Of a stretch of DNA of 8,676 nt, positions 1-5,998 are shown piece after piece. Below the pieces are notes generated by a model, which worked only from the letters and a program-made list of their open reading frames with translations, was not told the DNA's origin and made no database searches. The stretch is from contig CAWCLK010000059.1 in assembly GCA_963796225.1 (NCBI GenBank), forward strand, positions 1 to 8,676, written 5' to 3'. Each line of letters starts with the position of its first letter. The stretch's first letter is position 1. Source of the DNA: CAWCLK01 sp963796225. GTDB taxonomy: Bacteria; Actinomycetota; Nitriliruptoria; Nitriliruptorales; Nitriliruptoraceae. Made by a program: the position numbers and the translations under genes.

Positions 1-165
1 GTGGTCGGCGTGCGCGTGGGTGATGAGCACGCGCTGCACGTCCCCCAGGGTGTCCAGGTCGACCTCGTCGGCGTCCCACGAGAAGAAGCCGGGGTCGAAC
101 AGCGTGGTGCCCGTGTCGGTCTCGACGGTCAGGCACGAGTCGGCGATGCGTCGGATGGTGGTCAT
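1..165 (-). CDS. MBL-fold metallohydrolase (N-terminal 55 residues only)
   Basis: The gene starts at an ATG (complement of 163-165) and runs off the left edge, so only 55 residues are visible. The opening has the pattern of a metallo-beta-lactamase fold: two short beta strands (SCLTVETDTGTTLFDPGF, residues 10-27) with the Asp-Pro-Gly turn, then VLITHAHADH at residues 46-55. HAHADH is the HxHxDH zinc-binding signature. The compact 'SCL.VE...LFDPG' start is reminiscent of the UlaG-like/COG2220 branch, but the substrate cannot be read from this fragment. A TACGGT -10-like box lies 6 nt before the ATG, so the mRNA may be leaderless; a GGTGGGG purine run also overlaps this spot and could act as a ribosome site. 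It is divergent from the purine permease, 85 bp away. The family call is firm from the motif; the specific role is unknown. Confidence 0.8.
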   Translation of the reverse strand, partial: MTTIRRIADSCLTVETDTGTTLFDPGFFSWDADEVDLDTLGDVQRVLITHAHADH

Positions 166-171
166 GGCCCC

Positions 172-177
172 ACCGTA
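172..177 (-). promoter_or_regulatory. Putative -10 box of a leaderless promoter (MBL gene)
   Basis: Read on the minus strand this is TACGGT, fitting the actinobacterial -10 pattern TANNNT. Exactly 6 nt (GGGGCC) separate it from the ATG at 165, so transcription would begin at or next to the start codon. I see no convincing -35 box. The same arrangement precedes the alkD-like gene. Confidence 0.4.
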
Positions 178-250
178 ACGAGCCACCTGCGGCGTCGTCG
201 GCGCGGCGTGCTAGACCTTCGGCCCGCCACGGCCGCCATGAGGGGATTCG

Positions 251-1624
251 ATGTCTGCGATCGCCACCCGGTTCCGCATCCACGAGACGGGGTCGACCGT
301 CCGCGCCGAGGTCGTCGGGGGCATCACGACCTTCATGACGATGGCCTACATCCTCTTCGTCAACCCGTCGGTGCTCGCACTGCCGGACGGCTCCGGACTG
401 CCCTTCGGGCAGGTCCTGACCGCGACGGCGTTGGTCGCTGGCGTGATGACGATCGCCATGGGGCTGGCCGCCAACTACCCGTTCGCGATCGCACCGGGAC
501 TCGGGCTGAACGCCTTCGTCGCGTTCACCCTGGTGCTCGGCGAGGGGCTCACCTTCCCCGAGGCGATGGGCGTGATCGTCACCGAGGGGCTGGTCATCAC
601 GCTGCTGGTGATCACGGGGTTCCGCCAGGCCGTCCTCGACGCCATCCCGCTGGTCCTCAAGAAGGCGATCGGCGTCGGCATCGGCCTGTTCATCGCGATC
701 ATCGGCTTCGCCAACGCGGGCTTCACGATCCAGGGCCAGGGTCCGCTGTTGGACCTCGGGCAGATCGGGACCACGCGGCTGATGGTCTTCGTGGGCGGCA
801 CGATCCTCGCGTTCGCCCTCATCGCCCGGAAGGTCAAGGGGGCGCTGCTGTACGCGATCGTGGCGACGACCCTCGCCGCGATCGCGATCAACGAGCTGTT
901 CTACGGCGGGGCGCTGTGGGACACGCCCGGCGTCGGCCGGTTCCCCGGCTCCCTGGTCTCGATGCCCGACTTCGGGCTGGTCGGGGCGTTCTCGTTCGGG
1001 TTCATCGACAAGCTCGGGGTGCTGGCCGCGGGCGTGGCCGTGTTCAGCGTCATGCTGTCCGACTTCTTCGACACCGTCGGCACCGCCGTCGGCCTCGGCG
1101 ACGAAGCCGGGTTCCTGCGTCCCGACGGCACGCTCCCGCGGATGAACCGCGTGCTGTTCGTCGACTCGGTCGCCGCAGCGGCAGGCGGGGCGGTGTCGTC
1201 GTCCTCGGCGACGACCTTCATCGAATCGGCGGCGGGAATCGCCGAGGGGGCGCGCACCGGCCTGGCCTCCGTGGTCACCGGCGGGTTGTTCCTGCTCGCG
1301 ATGCTGTTCTCGCCGCTGGCCGAGGTGATCCCGGCCGAGGCGACCTCCGCCGCCCTCGTCGTGGTCGGGTTCCTCATGATCTCCAGCGTTCGCGAGATCG
1401 ACTGGGACGACCTCACCGACGCCGCACCGGCGTTCCTGATCATGGTGGGGATGCCGTTCACCTACTCGATCGCCGACGGGATCGGCATGGGGTTCATCGG
1501 CTACGTCGTGCTGAAGTCGCTGACCGGACGGGTACGCGAGGTGCACCCCATGATGTGGGTGTCGGCCGCGGCGTTCGTCGTCCACTTCGGGATCGATCCC
1601 ATCAAGGGCCTGATGGGCATCTGA
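251..1624 (+). CDS. NCS2-family purine permease (AzgA/PbuG type)
   Basis: This is a 457-residue, strongly hydrophobic protein, the usual size for AzgA-like purine permeases (COG2252), which move adenine, guanine or hypoxanthine across the cytoplasmic membrane with a proton. Family landmarks are TTFMTMAYILFVNPSVL (residues 26-42), GLGLNAFVAFT (83-93), SVMLSDFFDTVGTAVG (266-281) and SSSSATTFIESAAGIAEGA (316-334). The last two carry the acidic residues Asp271 and Glu325 in the half-helix regions that line the purine site in NCS2 carriers. About 12-14 membrane segments are expected. The ATG has a GAGGGG ribosome site about 6 nt upstream. A possible -10 (TAGACC, 212-217) has no clear -35. The neighbour apt starts 48 nt downstream, which supports purine salvage. 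The family is confident; the exact base preference is inferred from the neighbour. Confidence 0.93.
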   Translation: MSAIATRFRIHETGSTVRAEVVGGITTFMTMAYILFVNPSVLALPDGSGLPFGQVLTATALVAGVMTIAMGLAANYPFAIAPGLGLNAFVAFTLVLGEGLTFPEAMGVIVTEGLVITLLVITGFRQAVLDAIPLVLKKAIGVGIGLFIAIIGFANAGFTIQGQGPLLDLGQIGTTRLMVFVGGTILAFALIARKVKGALLYAIVATTLAAIAINELFYGGALWDTPGVGRFPGSLVSMPDFGLVGAFSFGFIDKLGVLAAGVAVFSVMLSDFFDTVGTAVGLGDEAGFLRPDGTLPRMNRVLFVDSVAAAAGGAVSSSSATTFIESAAGIAEGARTGLASVVTGGLFLLAMLFSPLAEVIPAEATSAALVVVGFLMISSVREIDWDDLTDAAPAFLIMVGMPFTYSIADGIGMGFIGYVVLKSLTGRVREVHPMMWVSAAAFVVHFGIDPIKGLMGI

Positions 1625-1649
1625 CACCGGAGGCGGCCGTGGCTACGGT
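1621..1649 (+). promoter_or_regulatory. Putative apt promoter overlapping the permease stop codon
   Basis: CTGACA (1621-1626) is one mismatch from the -35 consensus TTGACA. It is followed after exactly 17 nt by TACGGT (1644-1649), a TANNNT -10. The -35 box includes the TGA stop of the permease (1622-1624). A start near 1656 would give a 5' leader of about 17 nt containing the AAGGAG site. apt could therefore be transcribed alone as well as by read-through. Confidence 0.5.
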
Positions 1650-1672
1650 CGCCCGTTCAGGCAAGGAGCACC

Positions 1673-2206
1673 GTGAAGATCGACCTCGACCGGACCGCCC
1701 TCGAGCAGCACATCCGTGACGTGCCCGACTTCCCCCAGCCCGGGGTGTCCTTCAAGGACGTCACCCCGCTGCTGCTCGACCCGGTGGCGTTCTCGACGGT
1801 CGTCGACGCCATGGTGATGCACTTCGGGCGGGGCACCGTCGACAAGGTCGTGGGCATCGAGGCGCGGGGCTTCATCTTCGCCGCCCCGGTCGCCTACCAC
1901 TTCGGGGCGGGCTTCGTGCCGGCCCGCAAGGCCGGCAAACTGCCGGGCGCGGCCGAGTCCGCCACCTACGACCTCGAGTACGGCACGGCCACGCTCGAGA
2001 TCCACGCCGATGCCATCGCCCCGGGCGACCGGGTGCTGATCGTCGACGACGTGCTGGCCACGGGCGGGACGGCGGCGGCCACCGCCGGGCTGGTCGAGCG
2101 CCTCGGCGGCCAGGTGACGGGCCTGGGGTTCCTCATCGAGCTCGGCTTCCTCGACGGGGCCTCGCGACTCGACGGGTACGAGGTCGCCTCGCTGCTGCGG
2201 TACTGA
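1673..2206 (+). CDS. apt: Adenine phosphoribosyltransferase
   Basis: A 177-residue cytoplasmic enzyme of normal family length that joins adenine to PRPP, giving AMP and pyrophosphate. The type I PRTase PRPP-binding loop is plain: VLIVDDVLATGGT at residues 121-133, with the paired Asp125-Asp126. Other Apt-specific stretches are DFPQPGVSFKDVTPLL (19-34), GIEARGFIF (61-69) and VPARKAGKLPG (82-92), the last being the flexible-loop strand typical of Apt rather than of xanthine or hypoxanthine enzymes. The C-terminal ELGFLDG (156-162) matches the usual ELxFLxG. The GTG start is chosen because AAGGAG (1663-1668) sits 4 nt upstream and residue 1 aligns with the family start. It follows the purine permease by 48 nt on the same strand, so uptake and conversion are encoded together. 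A short hairpin follows the stop. Confidence 0.96.
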   Translation: MKIDLDRTALEQHIRDVPDFPQPGVSFKDVTPLLLDPVAFSTVVDAMVMHFGRGTVDKVVGIEARGFIFAAPVAYHFGAGFVPARKAGKLPGAAESATYDLEYGTATLEIHADAIAPGDRVLIVDDVLATGGTAAATAGLVERLGGQVTGLGFLIELGFLDGASRLDGYEVASLLRY

Positions 2207-2224
2207 GCGACCCGCAGGGTCGCT
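2206..2224 (+). terminator. Hairpin immediately after apt
   Basis: A perfect 8-bp inverted repeat (AGCGACCC / GGGTCGCT) with a 3-nt GCA loop begins in the apt stop codon. It lacks a T-tract, as is common for hairpins in high-GC actinobacteria. It could attenuate read-through into the small acidic gene or protect the apt mRNA 3' end. Confidence 0.45.
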
Positions 2225-2301
2225 GAACGTTCGGCCGGATCGGGGCGGGCCGGGGCGCGCCATGCTGCGTGCACGACCCGTCCCCTGCCCGAGGACTCGC
2301 C

Positions 2302-2490
2302 ATGACCGAGCACGAGCGTTCGACCGACGACACGCCGGACGGCGAGGACCTCGGCCCCAAGGACGCGGACGACGCCACCATGGCCGATGCGGGGCTTGGC
2401 GGTCCGCCGGCAGCCAGCGCGACCCCGGTGGGCCAGGGCGACGAGCCCGGCACCGGCAGCGACGAGGACGACGAGGACGACGCGTCGTGA
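2302..2490 (+). CDS. 62-aa highly acidic, disordered hypothetical protein
   Basis: I do not recognise this gene. It encodes 62 residues, of which 20 are Asp or Glu and only two are Arg or Lys (Arg6, Lys20), giving a net charge near -18. There is no Cys, Phe, Trp or Tyr, and Gly, Pro and Ala fill the middle, so the chain should be intrinsically disordered, soluble and cytoplasmic. It ends in an acidic tail (SDEDDEDDAS, residues 53-62) encoded partly by two copies of a 9-bp GACGAGGAC repeat. The ATG at 2302 is preferred because GAGG (2291-2294) sits 7 nt upstream; a GTG at 2269 would add 11 residues but lacks a ribosome site. A CATGCT box at 2261-2266 is a weak -10 candidate. A strong hairpin follows the stop, supporting a real transcription unit. 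Confidence 0.6.
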   Translation: MTEHERSTDDTPDGEDLGPKDADDATMADAGLGGPPAASATPVGQGDEPGTGSDEDDEDDAS

Positions 2491-2495
2491 CGACG

Positions 2496-2526
2496 TCCGG
2501 CCCGCGCCACGGGGGCGCGGGCCGGA
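2496..2526. terminator. Strong bidirectional hairpin terminator
   Basis: A perfect 13-bp inverted repeat (2496-2508 with 2514-2526) closes a 5-nt loop (ACGGG). The stem is almost all G-C. It sits between the convergent stops of the small acidic gene (2490) and the hydrolase (2545), so it can serve both strands. Neither side has a long T-run, which is usual for GC-rich actinobacterial terminators. Confidence 0.75.
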
Positions 2527-2544
2527 TTCACGGTCACAGGGCGG

Positions 2545-3246
2545 TCAGCTGCCCAGCTTCTCCTTGAGGAAACCGACCGTGTCCTGCCACGTGGACGCGG
2601 CGAGGTCGGGGCGGTAGGTCCCGAACGGGTTCTCGTCGTTGAAGAACGCGTGGCCGGCACCGTCGTAGATGCGGATGTCGACCGACGGCGCCCCGGACGC
2701 CTGCAGCTTGGCCTCGAGGTCCTTGACCTGCTCCGGCGGGGCGAAGTCGTCCTCGCTGCCGAAGTGGCCGAGGATCGGGGCGGTCACCTTGGCGAGGTCG
2801 ACCTGGTCGTAGCCGCCGACGCCGTAGTACGGCACCGCCGCGCCGACGCGGTCGCCCTGCTGGGCCGCGAGGACCAGGACGAACCCGCCGCCCATGCAGA
2901 AGCCGACGGCGCCGACGGTGTCGCTGGTCACCTCGTCCATGTCGAGGAGGTGGTCGACGGCGCCCTTGAGGTCCTGGGCCGCCTTGTCGACCGGCAGCTG
3001 CTCCATGAGCTTGCCGGCCTCGTCCGCGTCGTGCGTCGTGGTGCCGCCGTACAGGTCGGGCGCGAGCGCCACGAACCCCTCGTCGGCGAAGCGGTCGGTC
3101 ACGTCCTTGATGTGGTCGGTCAGGCCCCACCACTCCTGGATGACGATGACGCCGGGGCCCGAGCCGGCGTCCGGCAGCTTGAGGTAGCCGTGCGCGGTGC
3201 CGCCGTTGCTGGCGAAGGTCACGTTCTGGTGCGGGTTGTCAGCCAT
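2545..3246 (-). CDS. Dienelactone hydrolase family protein
   Basis: A 233-residue alpha/beta hydrolase, the standard length for COG0412. Conserved features appear in order: VIVIQEWWG (residues 33-41, Glu38), ALAPDLYGG (60-68), the nucleophile elbow GFCMGG (115-120) with Cys117, GSEDDF (163-168) with the likely catalytic Asp166, and GAGHAFFND (196-204) with His199. A Cys rather than Ser nucleophile is the mark of dienelactone hydrolases. In the chlorocatechol-pathway enzyme an Arg four residues after the catalytic His binds the substrate carboxylate; here that position is Asn203. The true substrate may therefore differ, and no catechol-pathway genes are nearby. No signal peptide is seen. The ATG has AGGGAG about 4 nt upstream. 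The M23 peptidase lies upstream on the same strand with a 53-nt gap and no obvious promoter between, so co-transcription is possible. Confidence 0.9.
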   Translation of the reverse strand: MADNPHQNVTFASNGGTAHGYLKLPDAGSGPGVIVIQEWWGLTDHIKDVTDRFADEGFVALAPDLYGGTTTHDADEAGKLMEQLPVDKAAQDLKGAVDHLLDMDEVTSDTVGAVGFCMGGGFVLVLAAQQGDRVGAAVPYYGVGGYDQVDLAKVTAPILGHFGSEDDFAPPEQVKDLEAKLQASGAPSVDIRIYDGAGHAFFNDENPFGTYRPDLAASTWQDTVGFLKEKLGS

Positions 3247-3299
3247 CGTTCTCCCTGGACCGGGTCCTCGGTGCGTCCTGGCGGGTTCGAGGCCACCCG

Positions 3300-4670
3300 T
3301 CAGGTGGTGACGTCAGGATGGCACACGAACTCGAGGCTGGGCCACGGGTTCACCGCCACATCGTCCACGTACCACCCGAGGTGCAGGTGCGGGGCGCCGC
3401 CCCGGGCGTTGCCCGTGTCACCGACGTACCCGAGGACGTCACCGGCCTCGACCTGCTGGCCGACCTCCAGGCCGTCGGCGACCCGCTGCATGTGGGCGGC
3501 GTAGAACCGACCGACCGACGTGGTGACCGCCACGCTGATGCCGCCCAGGTCGTGCTCGCCGTCGAATGCGTCGCTGGAGTCGACGGCGGTGACGACCCCG
3601 TCGCCGAGCGACACGATGGGCGTCCCGGCGTCGGCGAAGACGTCCGTGCCGAGATGGCGGCGGCCGTGCGACCGCGGGAAGTGGAAGTCGTTGCCGAAGG
3701 TCGCACCCTCGACAGGGCAGGTCAGCGAGCGCTGCAACGCCCACGCCTCGACGGGCAGGCGCGCCTGGCCCGCGAGGACGTCGACGCGCTTGCGCAACCA
3801 CTCGGCACGCTGCTCGACCGTCGGTCCGAGCTCGCCCTCGACCGGGGCGGTGCCCGGGGCGAGCGGATCGCTGCGCGCCTCGTCGATCAGGTCCTCGGGC
3901 AGGGCGCCGGCGTCGAGGGCGGCCTGCTCGGCGGCCAGGGCGCGGGCGGCGGCGTCGAGCAGCTCGGCCTCGCGGGCGCGGGCCACCCCCCGCGTGCGGG
4001 CGACGACCTCGGCCACCGGAACGATGCGCTCCTCGGCCTCCACGACCGCGGCGGCGGCGACGTCGCGGAGCCGTTCGAAGGTGGCCACGCGACGACGGGC
4101 CAGCTCGGTGACGCGGATGTGACGAGCCAGGTCGTCGTAGGAGTGGCCGAGCACGCTGGACAGCTCGTCGACGGTCCGGGCGAGGTCGTGGGCGTCGCGG
4201 GCCGACTGCAGGGCGGTCAGCAGCAGCGCGGTCGACGACGCCCCGCCGTACTTGTACGAGGTGGCGACGTTGGTGTCGAAGACGTCCTGGGCCGCGCGCT
4301 GGGCCTGGGCGGCGGCGGCCACGTCGCGGCGCGCGACCTGCAGCAGCGTGGCGACGTGGGCGAGGTCGTCGTCGGCGCGCGCGACCTGCCGGTGGGCGGC
4401 CACGAGATCCTCCTCCGCCCGTCGCCGGTCCCCCTCGGCCCGCGCCGAGGCGACCATCCGGCTGGCGACCACCTCGCGGGCCTGGCTGAGCGCCGCGATC
4501 TCGGCGACCGCGACGTCCTCCTCGGTGGGGGCGTCCGTGGGCACGTCGGTGGACTCGGGACCCGGGGGGCCCGTGGGCGGGGCGTCGACGGGCTGGGCAC
4601 CGGCTGGCACGGCGAGCACGGCGACGAGGGCGGCGACCACCGCCCCGCTCCCGATCCGCCCCCTGGTCAC
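3300..4670 (-). CDS. Secreted coiled-coil M23 (LytM-type) peptidase
   Basis: A 456-residue exported protein likely to cut, or activate cutting of, peptidoglycan cross-bridges. A signal peptide (residues 1-25) ends in VPAGA before Gln26. A Pro/Thr-rich linker (26-50) follows, then a long Ala/Arg/Glu-rich helical coiled-coil region (about 52-265). This includes a break-like segment with SYKYGGAS (138-145), also seen in actinobacterial EnvC-like and NlpC/P60 cell-wall hydrolases. The C-terminal M23 domain (about 316-446) retains the zinc and catalytic set: His339 and Asp343 in RRHLGTD, His393 in YAAHMQ, and His428/His430 in APHLHLG. Cys318 and Cys450 flank the domain and could form a disulfide outside the cell. 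The GTG start has GAGG 5 nt upstream. It is divergent from tRNA-Leu. Whether it is a direct hydrolase or an EnvC-type activator cannot be told; the intact metal site favours hydrolysis. Confidence 0.92.
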   Translation of the reverse strand: MTRGRIGSGAVVAALVAVLAVPAGAQPVDAPPTGPPGPESTDVPTDAPTEEDVAVAEIAALSQAREVVASRMVASARAEGDRRRAEEDLVAAHRQVARADDDLAHVATLLQVARRDVAAAAQAQRAAQDVFDTNVATSYKYGGASSTALLLTALQSARDAHDLARTVDELSSVLGHSYDDLARHIRVTELARRRVATFERLRDVAAAAVVEAEERIVPVAEVVARTRGVARAREAELLDAAARALAAEQAALDAGALPEDLIDEARSDPLAPGTAPVEGELGPTVEQRAEWLRKRVDVLAGQARLPVEAWALQRSLTCPVEGATFGNDFHFPRSHGRRHLGTDVFADAGTPIVSLGDGVVTAVDSSDAFDGEHDLGGISVAVTTSVGRFYAAHMQRVADGLEVGQQVEAGDVLGYVGDTGNARGGAPHLHLGWYVDDVAVNPWPSLEFVCHPDVTT

Positions 4671-4729
4671 CTCAGCCTCGTGACTCGCGCCCGCGTTGCC
4701 CCGGGTGGCCGCTGCGCCAGCGACCGCAC

Positions 4730-4757
4730 GCCATCGTGCCGCACGGTGGCACCGGTG
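4730..4757. repeat. Adjacent inverted repeats in the M23/tRNA-Leu divergent region
   Basis: GCCATCGTG (4730-4738) and CACGGTGGC (4742-4750) form 9-bp arms with one mismatch around CCG. They run directly into the perfect 8-bp palindrome CACCGGTG (4750-4757). The region lies about 60-85 bp upstream of the M23 start and of the tRNA gene on the other side. It could be an operator or simply chance symmetry in GC-rich DNA. No clear TANNNT -10 box is visible for the M23 gene in this stretch. Confidence 0.3.
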
Positions 4758-4825
4758 TCACGAGTTGGCGCCCAGCGGACGCCCCGTGCGCACTCGCCGC
4801 ACAGGCCGGCGGGGCGCCCCGCGCC

Positions 4826-4831
4826 TACCCT
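4826..4831 (+). promoter_or_regulatory. Putative -10 box of tRNA-Leu
   Basis: TACCCT fits TANNNT and ends 10 nt before the mature tRNA 5' end, giving a predicted leader of only a few nucleotides. No convincing -35 box is seen 16-18 nt upstream. The identical hexamer precedes map. Confidence 0.4.
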
Positions 4832-4841
4832 CGCGGCTCAC

Positions 4842-4925
4842 GCGAGCGTGGCGGAACTGGCAGACGCGCGGGGTTTAGGTCCCCGTGGGGTAACACCCGT
4901 GGAGGTTCAAGTCCTCTCGCTCGCA
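4842..4925 (+). tRNA. tRNA-Leu (anticodon UAG, reads CUA/CUN)
   Basis: The 84-nt gene folds as a type II tRNA. The acceptor stem GCGAGCG (4842-4848) pairs perfectly with CGCTCGC (4918-4924), with discriminator A at 4925, as expected for Leu. The D stem is GCG/CGC (4851-4853 with 4865-4867). The anticodon stem CGGGG/CCCCG (4869-4873 with 4881-4885) closes the 7-nt loop TTTAGGT, placing anticodon TAG at 4876-4878. A long variable arm (about 4886-4900) forms GGGT-AAC-ACCC. The T arm GGAGG/CCTCT (4901-4905 with 4913-4917) closes loop TTCAAGT. The 3' CCA is not encoded (CGA follows), so it must be added after transcription. The convergent phzF stop lies only 7 nt downstream. Confidence 0.96.
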
Positions 4926-4932
4926 CGACGCC

Positions 4933-5771
4933 TCAGGGCATCGGCACCGCCCCGCCGGTGACGTCGATGCCGGGGCGGTCGGCGGGGATGGCGACGCGGA
5001 TGGTGCTCGGGCGACCCATGTCGTGGCCCTGCAGGATGGTGAGCTCGGTCGGGGCGTGGACCAGGCCGGCGTCGCGCAGGTAGCCGCCGAGGGCGGCTGC
5101 GGCGGCGCCGGTGGCGGGGTCCTCGACCACGCCACCGACGGGGAACGGGTTGCGGGCGTGCCAGCGGTCGTCGGCCTCGCGCCACACCACGGCCACGGTG
5201 GTCCAGTCGTGGTCGAGCATGAGGTCGCGCAGGTCGTCGAACCGGTACTGCATCGCGGCCAGGCGCTCGCGGGTCGCCACCGGCAGGATCAGGTGGGTGG
5301 CGCCCGCCCGGGCGATCGCCGGCGCGATGTCAGCGGCGAGGTCGTCGCGGCTCCAGCCGAAGCAGGCCAGCGCCCCGTCCAGCACCTCGGCCGGCACCGG
5401 GTCATGGGAGGCGGCCGGCGCGGTGAGGGTCGCCGTGACCCGTCCCGCGTCCCGGCCATGGCCACGGGCACGATCCCCGCCCGAGTCGCCAGCCGGACGG
5501 ACTGCAGTGACGGGTCACGCTCGCCCAGCACGACACCGGTGGCGATGGTCGCGTGGCCGCAGAAGGTCACCTCGCGCTGGGGGCTCCAGTAGCGGATGTC
5601 GAGCAGGTCGTCGTCGCGGGGCGCGACGAACGCCGTCTCCGAGAACCCGACCTCGGCCGCCACACGCTGCATCTCGTCCGGCGTGGGAAGGTGGTCGGAG
5701 ACGACCACGCCGGCGGGATTGCCACCCGCCGGGTCGTCGGTGAAGGCGGCGTAGCGCAGCGGCGCGGGCAT
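4933..5771 (-). pseudogene. PhzF-family isomerase, reading frame broken by a ~1-nt deletion
   Basis: Two overlapping minus-strand frames encode successive parts of one PhzF-fold protein (PhzC-PhzF/COG0384). The first part, from the ATG at 5771, carries GGNPAGVVV (residues 16-24), SETAFVAP (44-51) with Glu45 at the position of the PhzF catalytic acid, and VTFCGHATIATGVVLGE (68-84). The second part carries ATHLILPV, ARNPFPVGG and EDPATG. The frames meet within 5439-5453, where three GGG runs (minus strand) lie. Adding one G in any of them joins the halves into 279 residues, a normal family length; the 839-nt span becomes 840, an exact multiple of three. The canonical EDPxTGS serine is Ala here. 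As written, the first frame would add about 53 foreign residues and stop at 5289. A real inactivating mutation and a homopolymer sequencing error are both possible. It is the third gene after two microproteins (23-nt gap). A GTG at 5780 is an alternative start. Its substrate is unknown. Confidence 0.85.
4946..4979. repeat. Inverted repeat in the 3' end of phzF, facing tRNA-Leu
   Basis: ACCGCCCCG (4946-4954) and CGGGGCGGT (4971-4979) are perfect 9-bp arms around a 16-nt spacer. The repeat lies within the last codons of phzF, about 20 nt beyond the tRNA end. It is the only candidate for stopping the tRNA transcript, since the 7-nt gap between genes holds none. It may equally be a by-product of coding for GIDVTGGAVP. 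Confidence 0.3.
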
Positions 5772-5794
5772 GTCGGGCACGGTGGCGTCCCGGG

Positions 5795-5998
5795 TCAGCG
5801 ACGCATCGGCCGCTGGTTGATGCCGTCCTCGGACCAGCCGCCCGGGCCGAAGTCGAACAGGCGCCGGAGACCCGGACGCGACGCCGACGATGGCGGGACG
5901 TCGAAGGAGCCGTCCTGGTCGAACCCGCGGAGGAACCGGCTGAGTGCGGTGACTCCCAGGACGAACAGCGCGATGACGAGCCAGGCGACGACGGTCAC
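5795..5998 (-). CDS. 67-aa single-span membrane microprotein
   Basis: I do not recognise this family. The product is 67 residues: a hydrophobic N-terminal helix (about residues 3-20, VVAWLVIALFVLGVTALS) followed by basic residues (SRFLRGF), then a polar tail ending WSEDGINQRPMRR. By the positive-inside rule the tail should face the cytoplasm. The GTG start overlaps the stop of the upstream microprotein in ATGTGACC (4-nt overlap), which implies translational coupling. A G-rich run (GGGGGTGGG) just upstream can serve as the ribosome site. The stop is 23 nt before the phzF start. The overlap, the two-part operon and the clear helix make this a credible gene, although similar-looking short proteins in databases are mostly unnamed. 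Confidence 0.72.
   Translation of the reverse strand: MTVVAWLVIALFVLGVTALSRFLRGFDQDGSFDVPPSSASRPGLRRLFDFGPGGWSEDGINQRPMRR

Noticed and set aside
166..250. Purine riboswitch upstream of the permease
   Set aside because: Only 85 bp lie between divergent starts and I see no conserved purine-aptamer loops or matching stems.
1..1719. Long plus-strand open frame of 572 codons
   Set aside because: It runs out of frame through the purine permease and is Arg/His/Gly-rich without any family pattern; open frames of this kind are expected in DNA this rich in GC.
2269..2301. GTG at 2269 as the start of the small acidic protein
   Set aside because: It lacks a ribosome site, while the ATG at 2302 has GAGG at good spacing.
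4842..4925. tRNA-Leu as an integration site for a mobile element
   Set aside because: No integrase and no second copy of the tRNA 3' end are visible in the window.
3318..4961. 547-codon plus-strand open frame opposite the M23 peptidase
   Set aside because: It is antisense to a gene with a signal peptide and intact M23 motifs, and its own product is low-complexity Gly/Val/Arg/Asp with no recognisable domain.
5439..5460. Programmed ribosomal frameshifting in phzF
   Set aside because: No slippery heptamer, no following pseudoknot-like element seen, and PhzF enzymes are not known to need one; a mutation or sequencing error is simpler.
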